The notes under the pieces are model-generated. The model did no database searches. It was not told the origin of the DNA and was given only the letters and a program-made list of their open reading frames with translations. From positions 1 through 64,000 of the forward strand of contig CAZFEC010000008.1 of the NCBI GenBank assembly GCA_964517435.1: DNA of 64,000 nt, in the 5' to 3' direction. The DNA comes from BS150m-G50 sp964517435 (GTDB lineage: Bacteria > CAIWAD01 > BS150m-G50). Positions 25,082 through 33,772 of this stretch are shown here, one piece after another; position 1 is the stretch's first letter; each line of letters opens with the position of its first letter. The translations under genes were made by a program, and so were the position numbers.

Positions 25082-26617
25082 ATGGAATCGAGTATAAGGA
25101 ACCGGATCGCCTGTTTCTTTTTGGTCGGTATGATCAGTAGTTGCTTCGCAACCTCCGTCGGCGCGGAAGTGGAAGCGGACCGATTCGAGTTGCTCCGCGC
25201 TCATATCCAAACCTGGCTGGCCGGCGTGGAGCGTGAGGAGCTACTCATAACCTCAGCCGCACTGCAGGAAGAGATTGCGGCCGACTGGTCCCGGCAGCGC
25301 GAGCACTACCAGATCATCAGCGTACGCTGGCCCGAGCACTACCATACTGCCGGACATATCCCGCGGGCTGAGAACATTTACTGGGTCGACCTGATGCAGG
25401 CGGAGAACCTGGAGAGGCTCGAGCGAGATAAAATGCAGATACTCTACTGCTACTACGGACACGGCAGCATGATCTCCGCCGTCATGCTGAACCTGCTCGG
25501 GATCGAGTCGCGTAGCCTTGACGGAGGCATGATGACCTGGAATGAGGAAGCCATGGTGAAGGAACCCTGGGACCGGGAAGCGGATTACGCAGTTGAGACG
25601 ACCTACCGCCAGCCGGTCGTCGGCTATTCATTGCCAGAACTATCGGGTGAGGCCATCACGATCACTGAGTTGGTGACCGAGCGGGCCTGGGCCTACCTGG
25701 GCGGGGAGGGATCGCCCGTGATCCAGGCGGCGGCGCTCAAGGAGATCGTCGACGTTTGGGAAGAGCGGGGGGGAGACTACCAGATCGTCGATGTGAGATT
25801 GAAAGCGGAATACGCAGATGGTCATGTTCCGTATGCCCTGCACATCCCCTGGCGATCACTGGCCGACCTTGTATCACTAGGGCGCCTCGATCCCGCCAAA
25901 ACCGCGATCGTATACTCCTACAACGGTCAACTGGGGCAGATGGCGGCAACGCTGCTCAACCTGCTTGGGTATCCGTCGGTCAACCTGCTGTTCGGTATGC
26001 TGGACTGGAACCTGGCTCAGGTAGCGGAGGAATACTATTGGAAGACCGCAGCCGGGTACCCGATCAAGGGAGCTGGAATCAAGATAGACCGTACTACCAT
26101 TACGCCGGCAGTTACAGCAAGTCAATCTGAGGAGGCTGAGATGAGTTTGACGATTACCTCCAGCGCCTTCGAACCGGGTGGTGAGATCCCCGCCCGTTAC
26201 ACCTGTGATGGAGAGGATGTTTCTCCGCCGCTCACCTGGACGGGCATCCCGGACGGAGCGCAGAGTCTGGTGCTGGTTGTCGACGACCCAGACGCGCCCG
26301 ACCCGGAGGCGCCGCGGATGACCTGGGTGCACTGGGTGCTGTACAACCTGCCGCCTGACGCGAAAGGTTTACCGGAGGCGGTCACGAGCGACGACCTGCC
26401 GGTTGGCACGCGGGAGGGACTCAACGACTGGAAGCGTACCGGCTACGGCGGACCCTGCCCGCCTATCGGCCGTCATCGTTACTTCCACAAGCTCTACGCG
26501 CTCGATCAACAGCTGCCGGACCTGGGCGCGGCGACCAAGACGGAGCTGGAAGCGGCGATCTCGGGACACATCCTCGGGATGGCGGAGCTGGTGGGAACCT
26601 GCGAGCGGACGCGCTAG
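25082..26617 (+). CDS. Exported tandem rhodanese fused to PEBP (YbhB-like) domain
   Basis: A 511-residue fusion. A signal peptide (about 1-27) is followed by rhodanese-like domain 1 (about 55-160; active loop LYCYYGHGSM keeps the Cys, near residue 123), rhodanese-like domain 2 (about 205-340; loop VYSYNGQLG has Ser in place of Cys, so it is likely inactive) and a phosphatidylethanolamine-binding-protein / Raf-kinase-inhibitor-like domain from about residue 354 to the end (LTITSSAFEPGGEIPARYTC, DGEDVSPPLTW). The start at 25082 has GGAG at good spacing; 25070 is an alternative. A strong GAGGAGG lies in frame 5 bp before the ATG at 26141, where PEBP would begin, so a separate PEBP may also be made. 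Function unknown. Confidence 0.85.
   Translation: MESSIRNRIACFFLVGMISSCFATSVGAEVEADRFELLRAHIQTWLAGVEREELLITSAALQEEIAADWSRQREHYQIISVRWPEHYHTAGHIPRAENIYWVDLMQAENLERLERDKMQILYCYYGHGSMISAVMLNLLGIESRSLDGGMMTWNEEAMVKEPWDREADYAVETTYRQPVVGYSLPELSGEAITITELVTERAWAYLGGEGSPVIQAAALKEIVDVWEERGGDYQIVDVRLKAEYADGHVPYALHIPWRSLADLVSLGRLDPAKTAIVYSYNGQLGQMAATLLNLLGYPSVNLLFGMLDWNLAQVAEEYYWKTAAGYPIKGAGIKIDRTTITPAVTASQSEEAEMSLTITSSAFEPGGEIPARYTCDGEDVSPPLTWTGIPDGAQSLVLVVDDPDAPDPEAPRMTWVHWVLYNLPPDAKGLPEAVTSDDLPVGTREGLNDWKRTGYGGPCPPIGRHRYFHKLYALDQQLPDLGAATKTELEAAISGHILGMAELVGTCERTR
26128..26143 (+). promoter_or_regulatory. Internal ribosome-binding site and start within the fusion gene
   Basis: TGAGGAGGCTGAGATG places a near-perfect Shine-Dalgarno 5 bp before an in-frame ATG (26141) exactly at the PEBP domain boundary. 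It would give a 158-residue PEBP without a signal peptide. Confidence 0.6.
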
Positions 26618-26646
26618 CCAGGAAACAACAGTCAAGGGGTACGACC

Positions 26647-27018
26647 ATGTTCAACCGTATCGGCGCCCTAGCGGTCTACGTAACGGACAAGGAGCGGGCC
26701 AAGGAGTTCTATACTGAAATACTCCGCTTTGAAATCGTGGTCGATCTGGGGCCGGAACTCTGTTTCCTGAGATCACCGCACGGCGCTATCGACATCTATC
26801 TCGAGGGAGGCAAGCAGGCGACGGCAACCACTGAGAAAAGCTGTCGTCTCAGCTTCTTCCTGCATGCCGAAGAACCGGTCGCCACTGTTTTCGCCTCGCT
26901 GCGGGATGCGGGAGTGCGGCTGCTTCAGGATGAACCGCAAGCTGTTGATGACGCAACCGCCTGTTTCCAGCTGCTCGACCCGGACGGAAACATCATCGAG
27001 ATTTGCGGGCCGCGCTGA
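26647..27018 (+). CDS. VOC/glyoxalase-family protein
   Basis: A 123-residue protein of the vicinal oxygen chelate fold: two beta-alpha-beta-beta-beta modules, beginning FNRIGALAVYVTDKERAKEFY and ending LLDPDGNIIEICGPR, the usual C-terminal DPDGNxIEI motif with the metal-ligand Glu. AAGGGG lies upstream of the ATG. It follows the rhodanese-PEBP gene by 29 bp. The family includes lyases, dioxygenases and resistance proteins, and the sequence does not decide which. A hairpin terminator follows (27085-27118). Confidence 0.87.
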   Translation: MFNRIGALAVYVTDKERAKEFYTEILRFEIVVDLGPELCFLRSPHGAIDIYLEGGKQATATTEKSCRLSFFLHAEEPVATVFASLRDAGVRLLQDEPQAVDDATACFQLLDPDGNIIEICGPR

Positions 27019-27084
27019 ACCGAACAGCTCTACCAGTTGAAAGCAATACTGGAAGGGGAGAACAGAGCACTTGGGAAGGAATAA

Positions 27085-27118
27085 TACCGCGGTATCTGCG
27101 CTGGTTCGCGGTAAATTT
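27085..27118 (+). terminator. Probable Rho-independent terminator
   Basis: TACCGCG (27085-27091) pairs with CGCGGTA (27107-27113), followed by AATTTTTC. The loop of 15 nt is longer than usual. It would end the unit containing the VOC gene. Confidence 0.6.
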
Positions 27119-27284
27119 TTCTTCGTCTCATTTTGACACGAAAAAAGGTATCACTGCCTGCATCTGTTAACTAGGTTGTAGCCTAATCCACCCGGCCGAC
27201 TCCTGCAAACGGGTTGCAAAGTCGCTCCTGCCGGTGTGGATGCTCTCGAATAATCATAGCACATCCCATAGAAAAGGAGTGATG

Positions 27285-27755
27285 ATGTCACTATTGATCG
27301 CCGATAACCTGGTTGTCACCCTGCACTACAAATTAACCGATGACAGCGGCACGGTTCTGGATAGCTCGGAGGAATCTACACCGCTGGACTATCTCCACGG
27401 TGCCGGCAATATCATACCCGGCTTGGAAAAAGCACTTACGGGCAAAGTAACCGGAGACACGCTGCAGGTGAAGGTGGAACCTGCCGAGGCCTACGGTGAT
27501 GTCGTTCCGGAACTGATCAGAACCGTCAACAAGGCTGCTTTCCAGGGCGTCGAAACGGTCGAAATCGGTATGACTTTTGAAGCCAAGGGACCGGACGGAT
27601 CAGTACATCAAGTGGTAGTGAAGGAAATCGAGGGTGATGATGTCATCATCGATGCCAATCACCCGCTTGCCGGCGTCGCTCTGAATTTCGATATTCAGAT
27701 TGTCAATGTGCGAGAAGCGACGGAAACTGAGATCAGCAACGGGCGAGTGAACTAG
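27285..27755 (+). CDS. FKBP-type peptidyl-prolyl isomerase, SlyD-like
   Basis: A 156-residue isomerase. VVTLHYKLTDDSGTVLDSSE (about 8-27) and PLDYLHGAGNIIPGLEKALTG (about 32-52) are the FKBP strands around the active site. The insert-in-flap domain of SlyD follows (residues about 70-125), and the domain closes with NHPLAGVALNFDIQIVNV. The His-rich metal tail of Escherichia coli SlyD is absent. The ATG at 27285 gives the best spacing from AGGAG. It is expected to be a cytoplasmic folding helper. Confidence 0.92.
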   Translation: MSLLIADNLVVTLHYKLTDDSGTVLDSSEESTPLDYLHGAGNIIPGLEKALTGKVTGDTLQVKVEPAEAYGDVVPELIRTVNKAAFQGVETVEIGMTFEAKGPDGSVHQVVVKEIEGDDVIIDANHPLAGVALNFDIQIVNVREATETEISNGRVN

Positions 27756-27860
27756 GAGCGGCCGGACCAGGTTCCTCTTCCGGAATCCATCTTCAGATCG
27801 CAACAGCCGTTTCTGCGCTGCTACCAGCTGTTTTCACGAACGGAATCTGAAGGGAGTACC

Positions 27861-28271
27861 ATGTCGCACATAACGACTGATCAGTTTACCCGACGTTTTG
27901 CGCAGATCGTCATCAGTGGCAACACCCTGCCCAAGAAGCAGCTGGATCGTCACATCATGCTGCTGAGTACGACGCTAAGTTTCGAAACGGACAGAATTTA
28001 CGCGGAACCGGAGCTGAACCGCCTGCTGCGTGTCTGGACCGATAGTTTCGGTGAGAACATCGGTCTGGATCATGTGACGCTGCGACGGCTGCTCGTGGAT
28101 GAGCGCTATCTGCGGCGCGATCCGGCCGGCACCGGCTATCAGTTAGCGATGGACTTGATCCCCTATACTTTTGATAATGCGATAAATACGCTCGACCTCC
28201 AGGTCGTGATCGACCAGGCAATTCTGGAAAGAGAGCAACGCAAACAGCAGCATCTGGCTGGAGGTAGATAG
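27861..28271 (+). CDS. DUF2087 domain protein
   Basis: A 136-residue protein: the segment EPELNRLLRVWTDSFGENI followed by LDHVTLRRLLVDERYLRRDPAGTGYQL has the L-R-R-x-L-V-D-x-x-Y/F-L-x-R-D pattern of DUF2087, which behaves like a small DNA-binding-like domain often attached to MarR or other regulators. The N-terminal 50 residues (FTRRFAQIVISGNTLPKKQL) are helical. GAAGGGAG precedes the ATG. A regulatory role is plausible but unproven. Confidence 0.8.
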   Translation: MSHITTDQFTRRFAQIVISGNTLPKKQLDRHIMLLSTTLSFETDRIYAEPELNRLLRVWTDSFGENIGLDHVTLRRLLVDERYLRRDPAGTGYQLAMDLIPYTFDNAINTLDLQVVIDQAILEREQRKQQHLAGGR

Positions 28272-28452
28272 AATCCCGCCGCGGCATTTCTAAGCTTGTC
28301 TCAAAAGCCCGGAATCACTACATTGCCAGTGTAGGCAGATGTTCAGATTTCCTCTCCCCTGGGCTCAATAAACAAAAATAATCGTTTTAACAACTAAAAT
28401 ATGCGCCACAAGCGCTAATAGGGCGACTCGCGTTCGCCGGGAGGGACTCTTG

Positions 28453-29796
28453 ATGCAGGTACCGGAGCTGAAATACTACGGACCAAACGATCTGCAGCGG
28501 TTGCCGCAGCTGCAAAAACTGCCCCGGTCTGAAGTGCTGGCGATGCAGGCCGTCGCGCAGATATTTCCGTTCCGGACCAACAGTTATGTGGTGGAAAACC
28601 TGATCGACTGGGATGATATTCCGGACGATCCGATGTTTCGCCTCACCTTCCCGCATCGTGATATGCTGCCGGCGGTAACCTTGCGACGCCTGGTCAATCT
28701 GCTGACGGAGGGAGTCGCCGGGTCGGTCATCCAACGCTATGCCAACGAAATCCGCAGCCAGCTGCATCCCCATCCGGAAGGGCAGAAAGAGTATAATGTC
28801 CCGTTTCTCGACGGACAGCCGGTGCAGGGCGCTCAACACAAATACAGAGAAACACTGCTGGTTTTCCCCTCTGCCGGTCAGAGTTGCCACGCCTTCTGTA
28901 CATTCTGTTTCCGCTGGCCGCAATTTGTTGGTGTGATCGATTGGCGTTTCGCCACTCGCGAACATGGTCTCTATCTGGATTACCTCCGGCGTCACCGGGA
29001 GATCACCGATGTCCTCCTCACCGGCGGCGACCCGATGACCATGAACGCCAGACAGCTGTCACTCTATGTCAAACCGCTGCTCGGGCCCGGTTTCGAACAT
29101 GTACAGACCATCCGTATCGGCACCAAAGCACTCACATACTGGCCTTACCGTTATCTGACCGACAGCGATGCCGACGATCTGCTGCGACTGTTCGAGAGTG
29201 TCGGCACCGCCGGTAAACACCTGGCCGTCATGACCCATTTCTGTCACTGGAAAGCTCTGCAACCCCCCGCCGCCCAGTCCGCGATTCAGCGTCTGCGCTC
29301 CGCGGGGGTGGAGATCCGTAGTCAATCGCCGCTGGTCCGCCATATCAACGACACCCCGGTGGTCTGGATCAAGCTGTGGAAGCTGCTGGTGCGTTACGGG
29401 TGCATACCGTACTACATGTTTGTACAACGGCAGACCGGTCCGCATGATTATTTCAAGGTCCCGTTGCGGCGCTGTCTGGAGATCTACCGGCGGGCGGTGC
29501 AATCGGTCTCCGGCCTGAGCCGTACCGCGCGGGGGCCGGTGATGTCGGCGCTGCCCGGCAAGGTATGTATCGACGGTATCGCCGAGGTGAACGGCGAGCG
29601 GGTTTTCGTGCTCTCCTTCCTGCAGGGACGCAATCCGGCCTGGTGCGGGCGGCCTTTCTTCGCGAAGTACAGCGACACCGCCACCTGGCTGACCGACCTG
29701 GAGCCGGCAAGCGGTCAAAAGGAGTTTTTCTATCAACCGGAGTTGCGGGAAATTCTGACCCGAAAGGCGGCTCTGAAAGCCGGCATGACGCTCTGA
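28453..29796 (+). CDS. Radical SAM protein, lysine 2,3-aminomutase-like (KamA family)
   Basis: A 447-residue radical SAM enzyme. The N-terminal part (EYNVPFLDGQPVQG, HKYRETLLVFPSAGQSCHAF) leads into CHAFCTFCFRW, the C-x3-C-x2-C iron-sulfur motif (about residues 152-159). LLTGGDPMTM matches the SAM-binding GGD segment and the C-terminal half follows KamA (VEIRSQSPLVRHIND, YYMFVQR, GPVMSALPGKV). KamA-like enzymes isomerise lysine or use related chemistry; here the length and the divergent Trp-rich C-terminus suggest an uncharacterised subgroup rather than true lysine 2,3-aminomutase. GGAGGG lies upstream of the ATG. Confidence 0.85.
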   Translation: MQVPELKYYGPNDLQRLPQLQKLPRSEVLAMQAVAQIFPFRTNSYVVENLIDWDDIPDDPMFRLTFPHRDMLPAVTLRRLVNLLTEGVAGSVIQRYANEIRSQLHPHPEGQKEYNVPFLDGQPVQGAQHKYRETLLVFPSAGQSCHAFCTFCFRWPQFVGVIDWRFATREHGLYLDYLRRHREITDVLLTGGDPMTMNARQLSLYVKPLLGPGFEHVQTIRIGTKALTYWPYRYLTDSDADDLLRLFESVGTAGKHLAVMTHFCHWKALQPPAAQSAIQRLRSAGVEIRSQSPLVRHINDTPVVWIKLWKLLVRYGCIPYYMFVQRQTGPHDYFKVPLRRCLEIYRRAVQSVSGLSRTARGPVMSALPGKVCIDGIAEVNGERVFVLSFLQGRNPAWCGRPFFAKYSDTATWLTDLEPASGQKEFFYQPELREILTRKAALKAGMTL

Positions 29797-29926
29797 GGAT
29801 TTCATTTCTAATGCTTGAATTTGCTTTCCGTCCCCCACATCGTAGATTGTGATATAAACTCTGGCGTTCGAATAAGAAATCACAACAACCTGCTGTGACG
29901 TCATTATTGATGTGGAGTTAAATGTG

Positions 29927-30721
29927 ATGAAATCTCTCCTCCTCCTGCTGATCGCGATCTCCCTGACCGGTACTCTTGCCTTTGCCGCCGAGCCGCCGGC
30001 CGGGTTGCCCGACGACTACCTGCCGTTTACTCTGGTCCTGCAGGATTTGCTGCTGACCGGTGAAAGCGAGTATCTTCCCGGTTTCACTCTCAACCTGAAG
30101 CTCTCCTGCGGTATACCGGATGGGGAGTTGAGTGATGCGATACTGTTCGCCGCGGTGCGTGTCGGGTGGCTGGACGGCCATCTATCCTACCCGAACGGCA
30201 GAACAACTCCGGTCACATTCGAACTCTTGCGGCACCGGAGTGTTGAAATAATCTATATGAAAACCTCGCTCGGTTATTTCCTCTGGGAATACCTCACGGT
30301 TGAGAAAGACAGGGTGAACTTCGCGATCTACTGGTGGTACTGCCCGCCGGCAACGTCCACCGATCTGGCCATCATCGCCAGGACGCGGCAGTTGCTGACC
30401 GATTCCACCCGCTGGCACCAGACGGACGACCGCGATTGCGAGGATGATGTCACGCAGGAGCGGTGGAGCCTCTTCTGCGCGTTGAAGCATGCCTCGCTGG
30501 AACTGGCGGGCGAATACAATCACCACAACACCGCCCTGCAGACCGCCCGGTTCGTGATCGATGAATACTGGCCCGAACACGGTTTTGAGCACGCATTGAT
30601 GGACTTCAACAATGCGCCTACTACAGAGTTTGCTGATGTCCTGTGCGTGCTGACGCTGACGGAGCAGCGTCTCGAGTGGGAAGTCACGGCGGGAACCGGG
30701 GCGCAAACTCGATCGGAATAG
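29927..30721 (+). CDS. Secreted protein of unknown function
   Basis: A 264-residue protein with a signal peptide (KSLLLLLIAISLTGTLAFAA) and no further membrane segment, so it is probably periplasmic. I recognise no domain. It has several aromatic-rich segments (FAIYWWYCPP) and the C-terminal half is acidic. It begins 130 bp after the radical SAM gene, without an obvious shared promoter, and ends 50 bp before a GNAT gene. The ATG at 29927 is preferred because the signal peptide then starts directly. Confidence 0.7.
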   Translation: MKSLLLLLIAISLTGTLAFAAEPPAGLPDDYLPFTLVLQDLLLTGESEYLPGFTLNLKLSCGIPDGELSDAILFAAVRVGWLDGHLSYPNGRTTPVTFELLRHRSVEIIYMKTSLGYFLWEYLTVEKDRVNFAIYWWYCPPATSTDLAIIARTRQLLTDSTRWHQTDDRDCEDDVTQERWSLFCALKHASLELAGEYNHHNTALQTARFVIDEYWPEHGFEHALMDFNNAPTTEFADVLCVLTLTEQRLEWEVTAGTGAQTRSE

Positions 30722-30771
30722 TAGAAAATCAGGCGGAACCCATCAGTCGCACCAGGGAACGGGAGTTACGG

Positions 30772-31239
30772 ATGGAAAGCGTGAGAATCGAGCCGGCGAC
30801 AGTCGCCGATCTGGATCGCGATCTGGAGCGGATCACGGAGCTGATACGGGAGCTGTACGCTGCGATGACGGAACCGCCTTCGGGTGATGCTGAGGATATT
30901 CACGCCAACTGCCGCGTTCTGCTCGACGATCCCGCATACCGGCTGCTGATCGCCAGGACGGGGGAGCGGCTGATAGGTCTGGTCAACTTCACGACACGGC
31001 GTACGCTCAGCCATACACGCCCTTCGGCACTGATCGACGAGCTGATCGTTACCGCTGAGTATCGCGGACGGGGGGTGGGGGAGCAGCTGATCGCGGCTGT
31101 GGCCAGCCTCTGCCGGGAGTTGGGTTGTGAGGAGTTGGAAGTCAGCACCGAGCTGAGCAACCACGCCGCGCGTGAGTTCTACCGGAAATGCGGTTTCGAC
31201 GAGGAAGCGGTGCTTCTGGAGCTGCAGCTCGACAATTGA
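30772..31239 (+). CDS. GNAT-family N-acetyltransferase
   Basis: A 155-residue acetyltransferase. The acetyl-CoA site is ITAEYRGRGVGEQLIAAV-like (VTAEYRGRGVGEQLI, about 90-104), followed by LEVSTELSNHAAREFYRKCGF, the usual C-terminal signature. GGGAG lies just before the ATG at 30772. Its stop codon TGA (31237-31239) falls inside a perfect 20-bp palindrome shared with the stop of the converging selD gene. The substrate is unknown. Confidence 0.87.
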   Translation: MESVRIEPATVADLDRDLERITELIRELYAAMTEPPSGDAEDIHANCRVLLDDPAYRLLIARTGERLIGLVNFTTRRTLSHTRPSALIDELIVTAEYRGRGVGEQLIAAVASLCRELGCEELEVSTELSNHAAREFYRKCGFDEEAVLLELQLDN

Positions 31240-31255
31240 ACCAGGCCTGGTTCAA
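31236..31255. other. Perfect 20-bp palindrome spanning both convergent stop codons
   Basis: TTGAACCAGGCCTGGTTCAA reads the same on both strands. It contains the TGA of the GNAT gene (31237-31239) and the TGA of selD on the other strand (31252-31254). It could serve as a bidirectional terminator-like structure, although no T-tract follows. Confidence 0.6.
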
Positions 31256-32298
31256 GCGACCGCGATACCCTCACCGTCGGTCACCTCACCCACCACGGCG
31301 CAGAGATGACCCGCCGCTTCGAACCGTTCCTGCAACTTCTCCAGCTGCTCCGACGGCACCGCCGCCAGCAGGCCACCGGAGGTCTCCGGCGTGAAGAGCA
31401 GCATCCGTTTTTCCTCGCCGATATTCGCGGCAAATTCCACCTGCGGTTCGAAGCAGGTCTGGTTGTGACAGGATCCAGCCGGGAAGAACCAGTCCGCCGC
31501 GTAGTCGTGCGTCCCCGGCAGCAACGGCAGGCGATCAAAGTGCAGATTGAGACGGACACCGCTGCCGTCGGCCAGCTCCAGTCCATGCCCGAGCAGGCTG
31601 AAACCGGTGACGTCGGTGCAGCAGATAACACCCGCTTCGCGCAGGAGGCGGGCGGCATCGCGGTTAAGCTGCTGCATGGATGTCACCGCGTCCGCCAGGT
31701 GTTCCGGCAGGGCGGCGTCTCCCTTCGCAGCGGTGGTGATAAGTCCGGTCCCCAGTGGTTTGGTCAGCAGCAGCCGGTCGCCGGAACGGGCGCCGTTGTT
31801 GGTGAACAGCCCCTCCGGATGCACGAGACCCATCACCGCCAGTCCGTATTTCGGTTCCGGGTCGCACACGGTGTGCCCCCCCGCCAGTACACCCCCCGCT
31901 TCGGCGACCTTGTCCGCTCCGCCCCGGAGGATCGCCTGCATGATCTCCGGATCGAGATCGGAGGGGAAACCGCAGATGTTCAACGCCAGCACCACTTCGC
32001 CCCCCATGGCGTAGACATCGCTCATGGCGTTGGCGGCGGCGATGCTGCCGTACTCGTAGGGATCATCCACCACCGGTGTGAAGAAATCGAGGGTTTGTAT
32101 CACGGCCGTATTGTCGTCAATGCGATACACCGCCGCGTCGTCACCCTCGGCCAGCCCGACCAGCAGAGCGGGGTGATCGCCGGCCGGGAATCGCTCCACC
32201 ATCGGCTTGAGTACTTCCGCCAGAACCTCCGGCGCCATCTTGGAGGCTCATCCGGCTGCCGTGGTGAGCGAAGTCAACCGTACTTTCTTACTGGTCAT
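31252..32298 (-). CDS. selD: Selenide, water dikinase (selenophosphate synthetase), selenoprotein form
   Basis: Makes selenophosphate from selenide and ATP for selenocysteine and selenouridine synthesis. The frame from the ATG at 32298 (GGAGGA upstream) reads through an in-frame UGA at 32248-32250 and gives a 348-residue protein; a naive start at 32238 would lose the catalytic region. The UGA lies at residue 17 in LTTAAG-Sec-ASKM with Lys20, the same positions as the catalytic Cys17 and Lys20 of E. coli SelD. Other SelD landmarks are TLDFFTPVVDDPY, ANAMSDVYAMGG, GGHTVCDPEPKYGL and FTPETSGGLL. An 8-bp hairpin overlaps the UGA (32223-32249). It is the last gene of the selenium operon. This implies Sec-decoding genes elsewhere in the genome. 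Confidence 0.95.
32223..32250 (-). ncRNA. Putative bacterial SECIS hairpin at the selD UGA
   Basis: On the minus strand GAGCCTCC, which overlaps the last two bases of the UGA, pairs with GGAGGTTC to give 8 bp (one G-T wobble) with an 11-nt loop. Bacterial SECIS elements lie immediately downstream of the UGA inside the coding region, so position and form fit. SelB recognition is inferred. Confidence 0.6.
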
Positions 32299-32352
32299 TG
32301 TACATCCTCCGTACCGGGTGTGCATCCATCTGCAACCGGCAGCGTTACTCCC

Positions 32353-32583
32353 TCAAGGGACGTCATGACAGGCACCGATATCCAGGTTGCCTTGAAGCAG
32401 GATCTCCTGCGCCAGCTTCCGGTCCTCGAGCTTCACCCGCACGCAGACGCCGCAATCGGAACTCAGGTGACGCGGGACCGGGATCAGGCGGCACTCGCAA
32501 CCAGCCCGTTTCAACAGCCGCTCTCCCTTGAGGGCGTGGCTGGTGGTCGGTACCAGAAAAACCGTATATTTGTTTTCAGTCAT
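32353..32583 (-). CDS. DUF3343 small protein (putative Se/S carrier-like)
   Basis: A 76-residue protein starting at the ATG at 32583 (GGGAGAG upstream). Two Cys-containing segments are visible: KRAGCECRLIPVPRHLSSDCGVCVRV (split near residues 23-50). DUF3343 proteins are small, often encoded beside selenium genes or fused to related domains, and are proposed to carry sulfur or selenium. It sits between the class V aminotransferase-like gene and selD on the same strand, which supports a selenium role; that remains an inference. Confidence 0.85.
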   Translation of the reverse strand: MTENKYTVFLVPTTSHALKGERLLKRAGCECRLIPVPRHLSSDCGVCVRVKLEDRKLAQEILLQGNLDIGACHDVP

Positions 32584-32614
32584 CAACTCTCCCGGGGCTG
32601 GCGGAATTCCCGCC

Positions 32615-33772
32615 TCAATCGTTCCTCTCCGCCGCCGCAACCTCTGCGACCGCCGCCAGCGTGGTTTCGATCTCCCCCGCCGTCGTGAAAACACCGGGGC
32701 TCAGGCGCACGGTGCCGGCGGGAAAGGTGCCAAGCGTGCGGTGCGAAGCGGGAGTACAATGTAAACCGACCCGGCACAGAATACCATGCTCCTCTTCCAG
32801 CCGCAGGCCGGTGGTGGAAGGGAGCTGATCCGCGATGGTGAAAGAGACCGCGCAGGTACGCTGTTCCGCCCGCGCCGGACCGTAGGCCGTAACGCCCGGA
32901 ATCTCCCGCAATCCCTTCTGCAGTCGGTTCACCAGATCCGCTTCCCGCTGCTGTAGCTGTGCGATTCCCTGCCCCCGCAGCCAGTCGAGCGCCGCGCCCA
33001 AGCCCGCCAGGCCGGGTGCGTTGCGGGTGCCGCTTTCGTAGCGGTCCGGCAGCTGATCCGGCTGCGACTCCCGTTCCGACCAGCTGCCGGTGCCCCCGCG
33101 TGTCAGCGGCTGCAGACGTTCACAGTCAACCCGCTCGCCGATCACCAGACCACCGGTGCCGGACGGTCCCAGCAAACCCTTGTGCCCGGTAAACGCCAGC
33201 AGATCGATCCGATCCTGCTGTATATCGACCGGCAGGACCCCGGCACTCTGAGCGGCGTCGACCAGCAGCAGTAGATCGTGCTCCCGCGCGAAACGGCCGA
33301 CGGCGGCAACCGGCTGCACGGTCCCGATGATGTTGGACGCGTGGTTGAGTGCGATCAGCACCGTGTTCCTGCGCAGCGCCGGCGCCAGGTCAGCCGGATC
33401 CAGTTCGCCGGTAGCGGAGCAGGGCAGGACCGTCAGTTCGACACCCAGCTCCTCCAGCCGGCGCAGCGGACGCATCACGGAATTGTGTTCCATGCTGCTG
33501 GTAATCACATGGTCGCCGGGACGGAGATAGCCGGCCAGCGCCAGGTTGAGACTTTCGGTGGCGTTCTGGGTGAACACCACCCGCAACGGGTCCGGTTGGC
33601 TGAACAGACCGGCCACCGCTTCCCGCACGGCATAGACACCACGACCCGCTTCCAGAGACAACCGGTGTCCGGAGCGGCCCGGGTTGCCGCCGATAGCGAG
33701 CATCTCGATCATCGCCGTCGCCACGCCGTCCGGCTTCGGCCAGGAGCTGGCGGCGTTGTCGAGGTAGATCAC
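32615..33772 (-). CDS. Class V aminotransferase, cysteine desulfurase/selenocysteine lyase-like
   Basis: A 385-residue PLP enzyme. YLDNAASSWPKP (residues 3-14) starts the fold, TQNATESLNLAL and SSMEHNSVMRPL hold conserved residues, and FTGHKGLLGPSG carries the PLP Lys (near residue 200). LHCTPASHRTLGT includes the Cys loop used for sulfur or selenium transfer. It matches the cysteine desulfurase family protein group that lies next to selD in many genomes (TIGR01977-like). It overlaps the TusA-like gene by 4 bp (ATGA). A role in delivering selenium to SelD is inferred from position. Confidence 0.9.
   Translation of the reverse strand: MIYLDNAASSWPKPDGVATAMIEMLAIGGNPGRSGHRLSLEAGRGVYAVREAVAGLFSQPDPLRVVFTQNATESLNLALAGYLRPGDHVITSSMEHNSVMRPLRRLEELGVELTVLPCSATGELDPADLAPALRRNTVLIALNHASNIIGTVQPVAAVGRFAREHDLLLLVDAAQSAGVLPVDIQQDRIDLLAFTGHKGLLGPSGTGGLVIGERVDCERLQPLTRGGTGSWSERESQPDQLPDRYESGTRNAPGLAGLGAALDWLRGQGIAQLQQREADLVNRLQKGLREIPGVTAYGPARAEQRTCAVSFTIADQLPSTTGLRLEEEHGILCRVGLHCTPASHRTLGTFPAGTVRLSPGVFTTAGEIETTLAAVAEVAAAERND

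Noticed and set aside
31306..32688. 460-codon open frame opposite selD, DUF3343 and part of the desulfurase-like gene
   Set aside because: It crosses several real genes on the other strand and has no recognisable domain.
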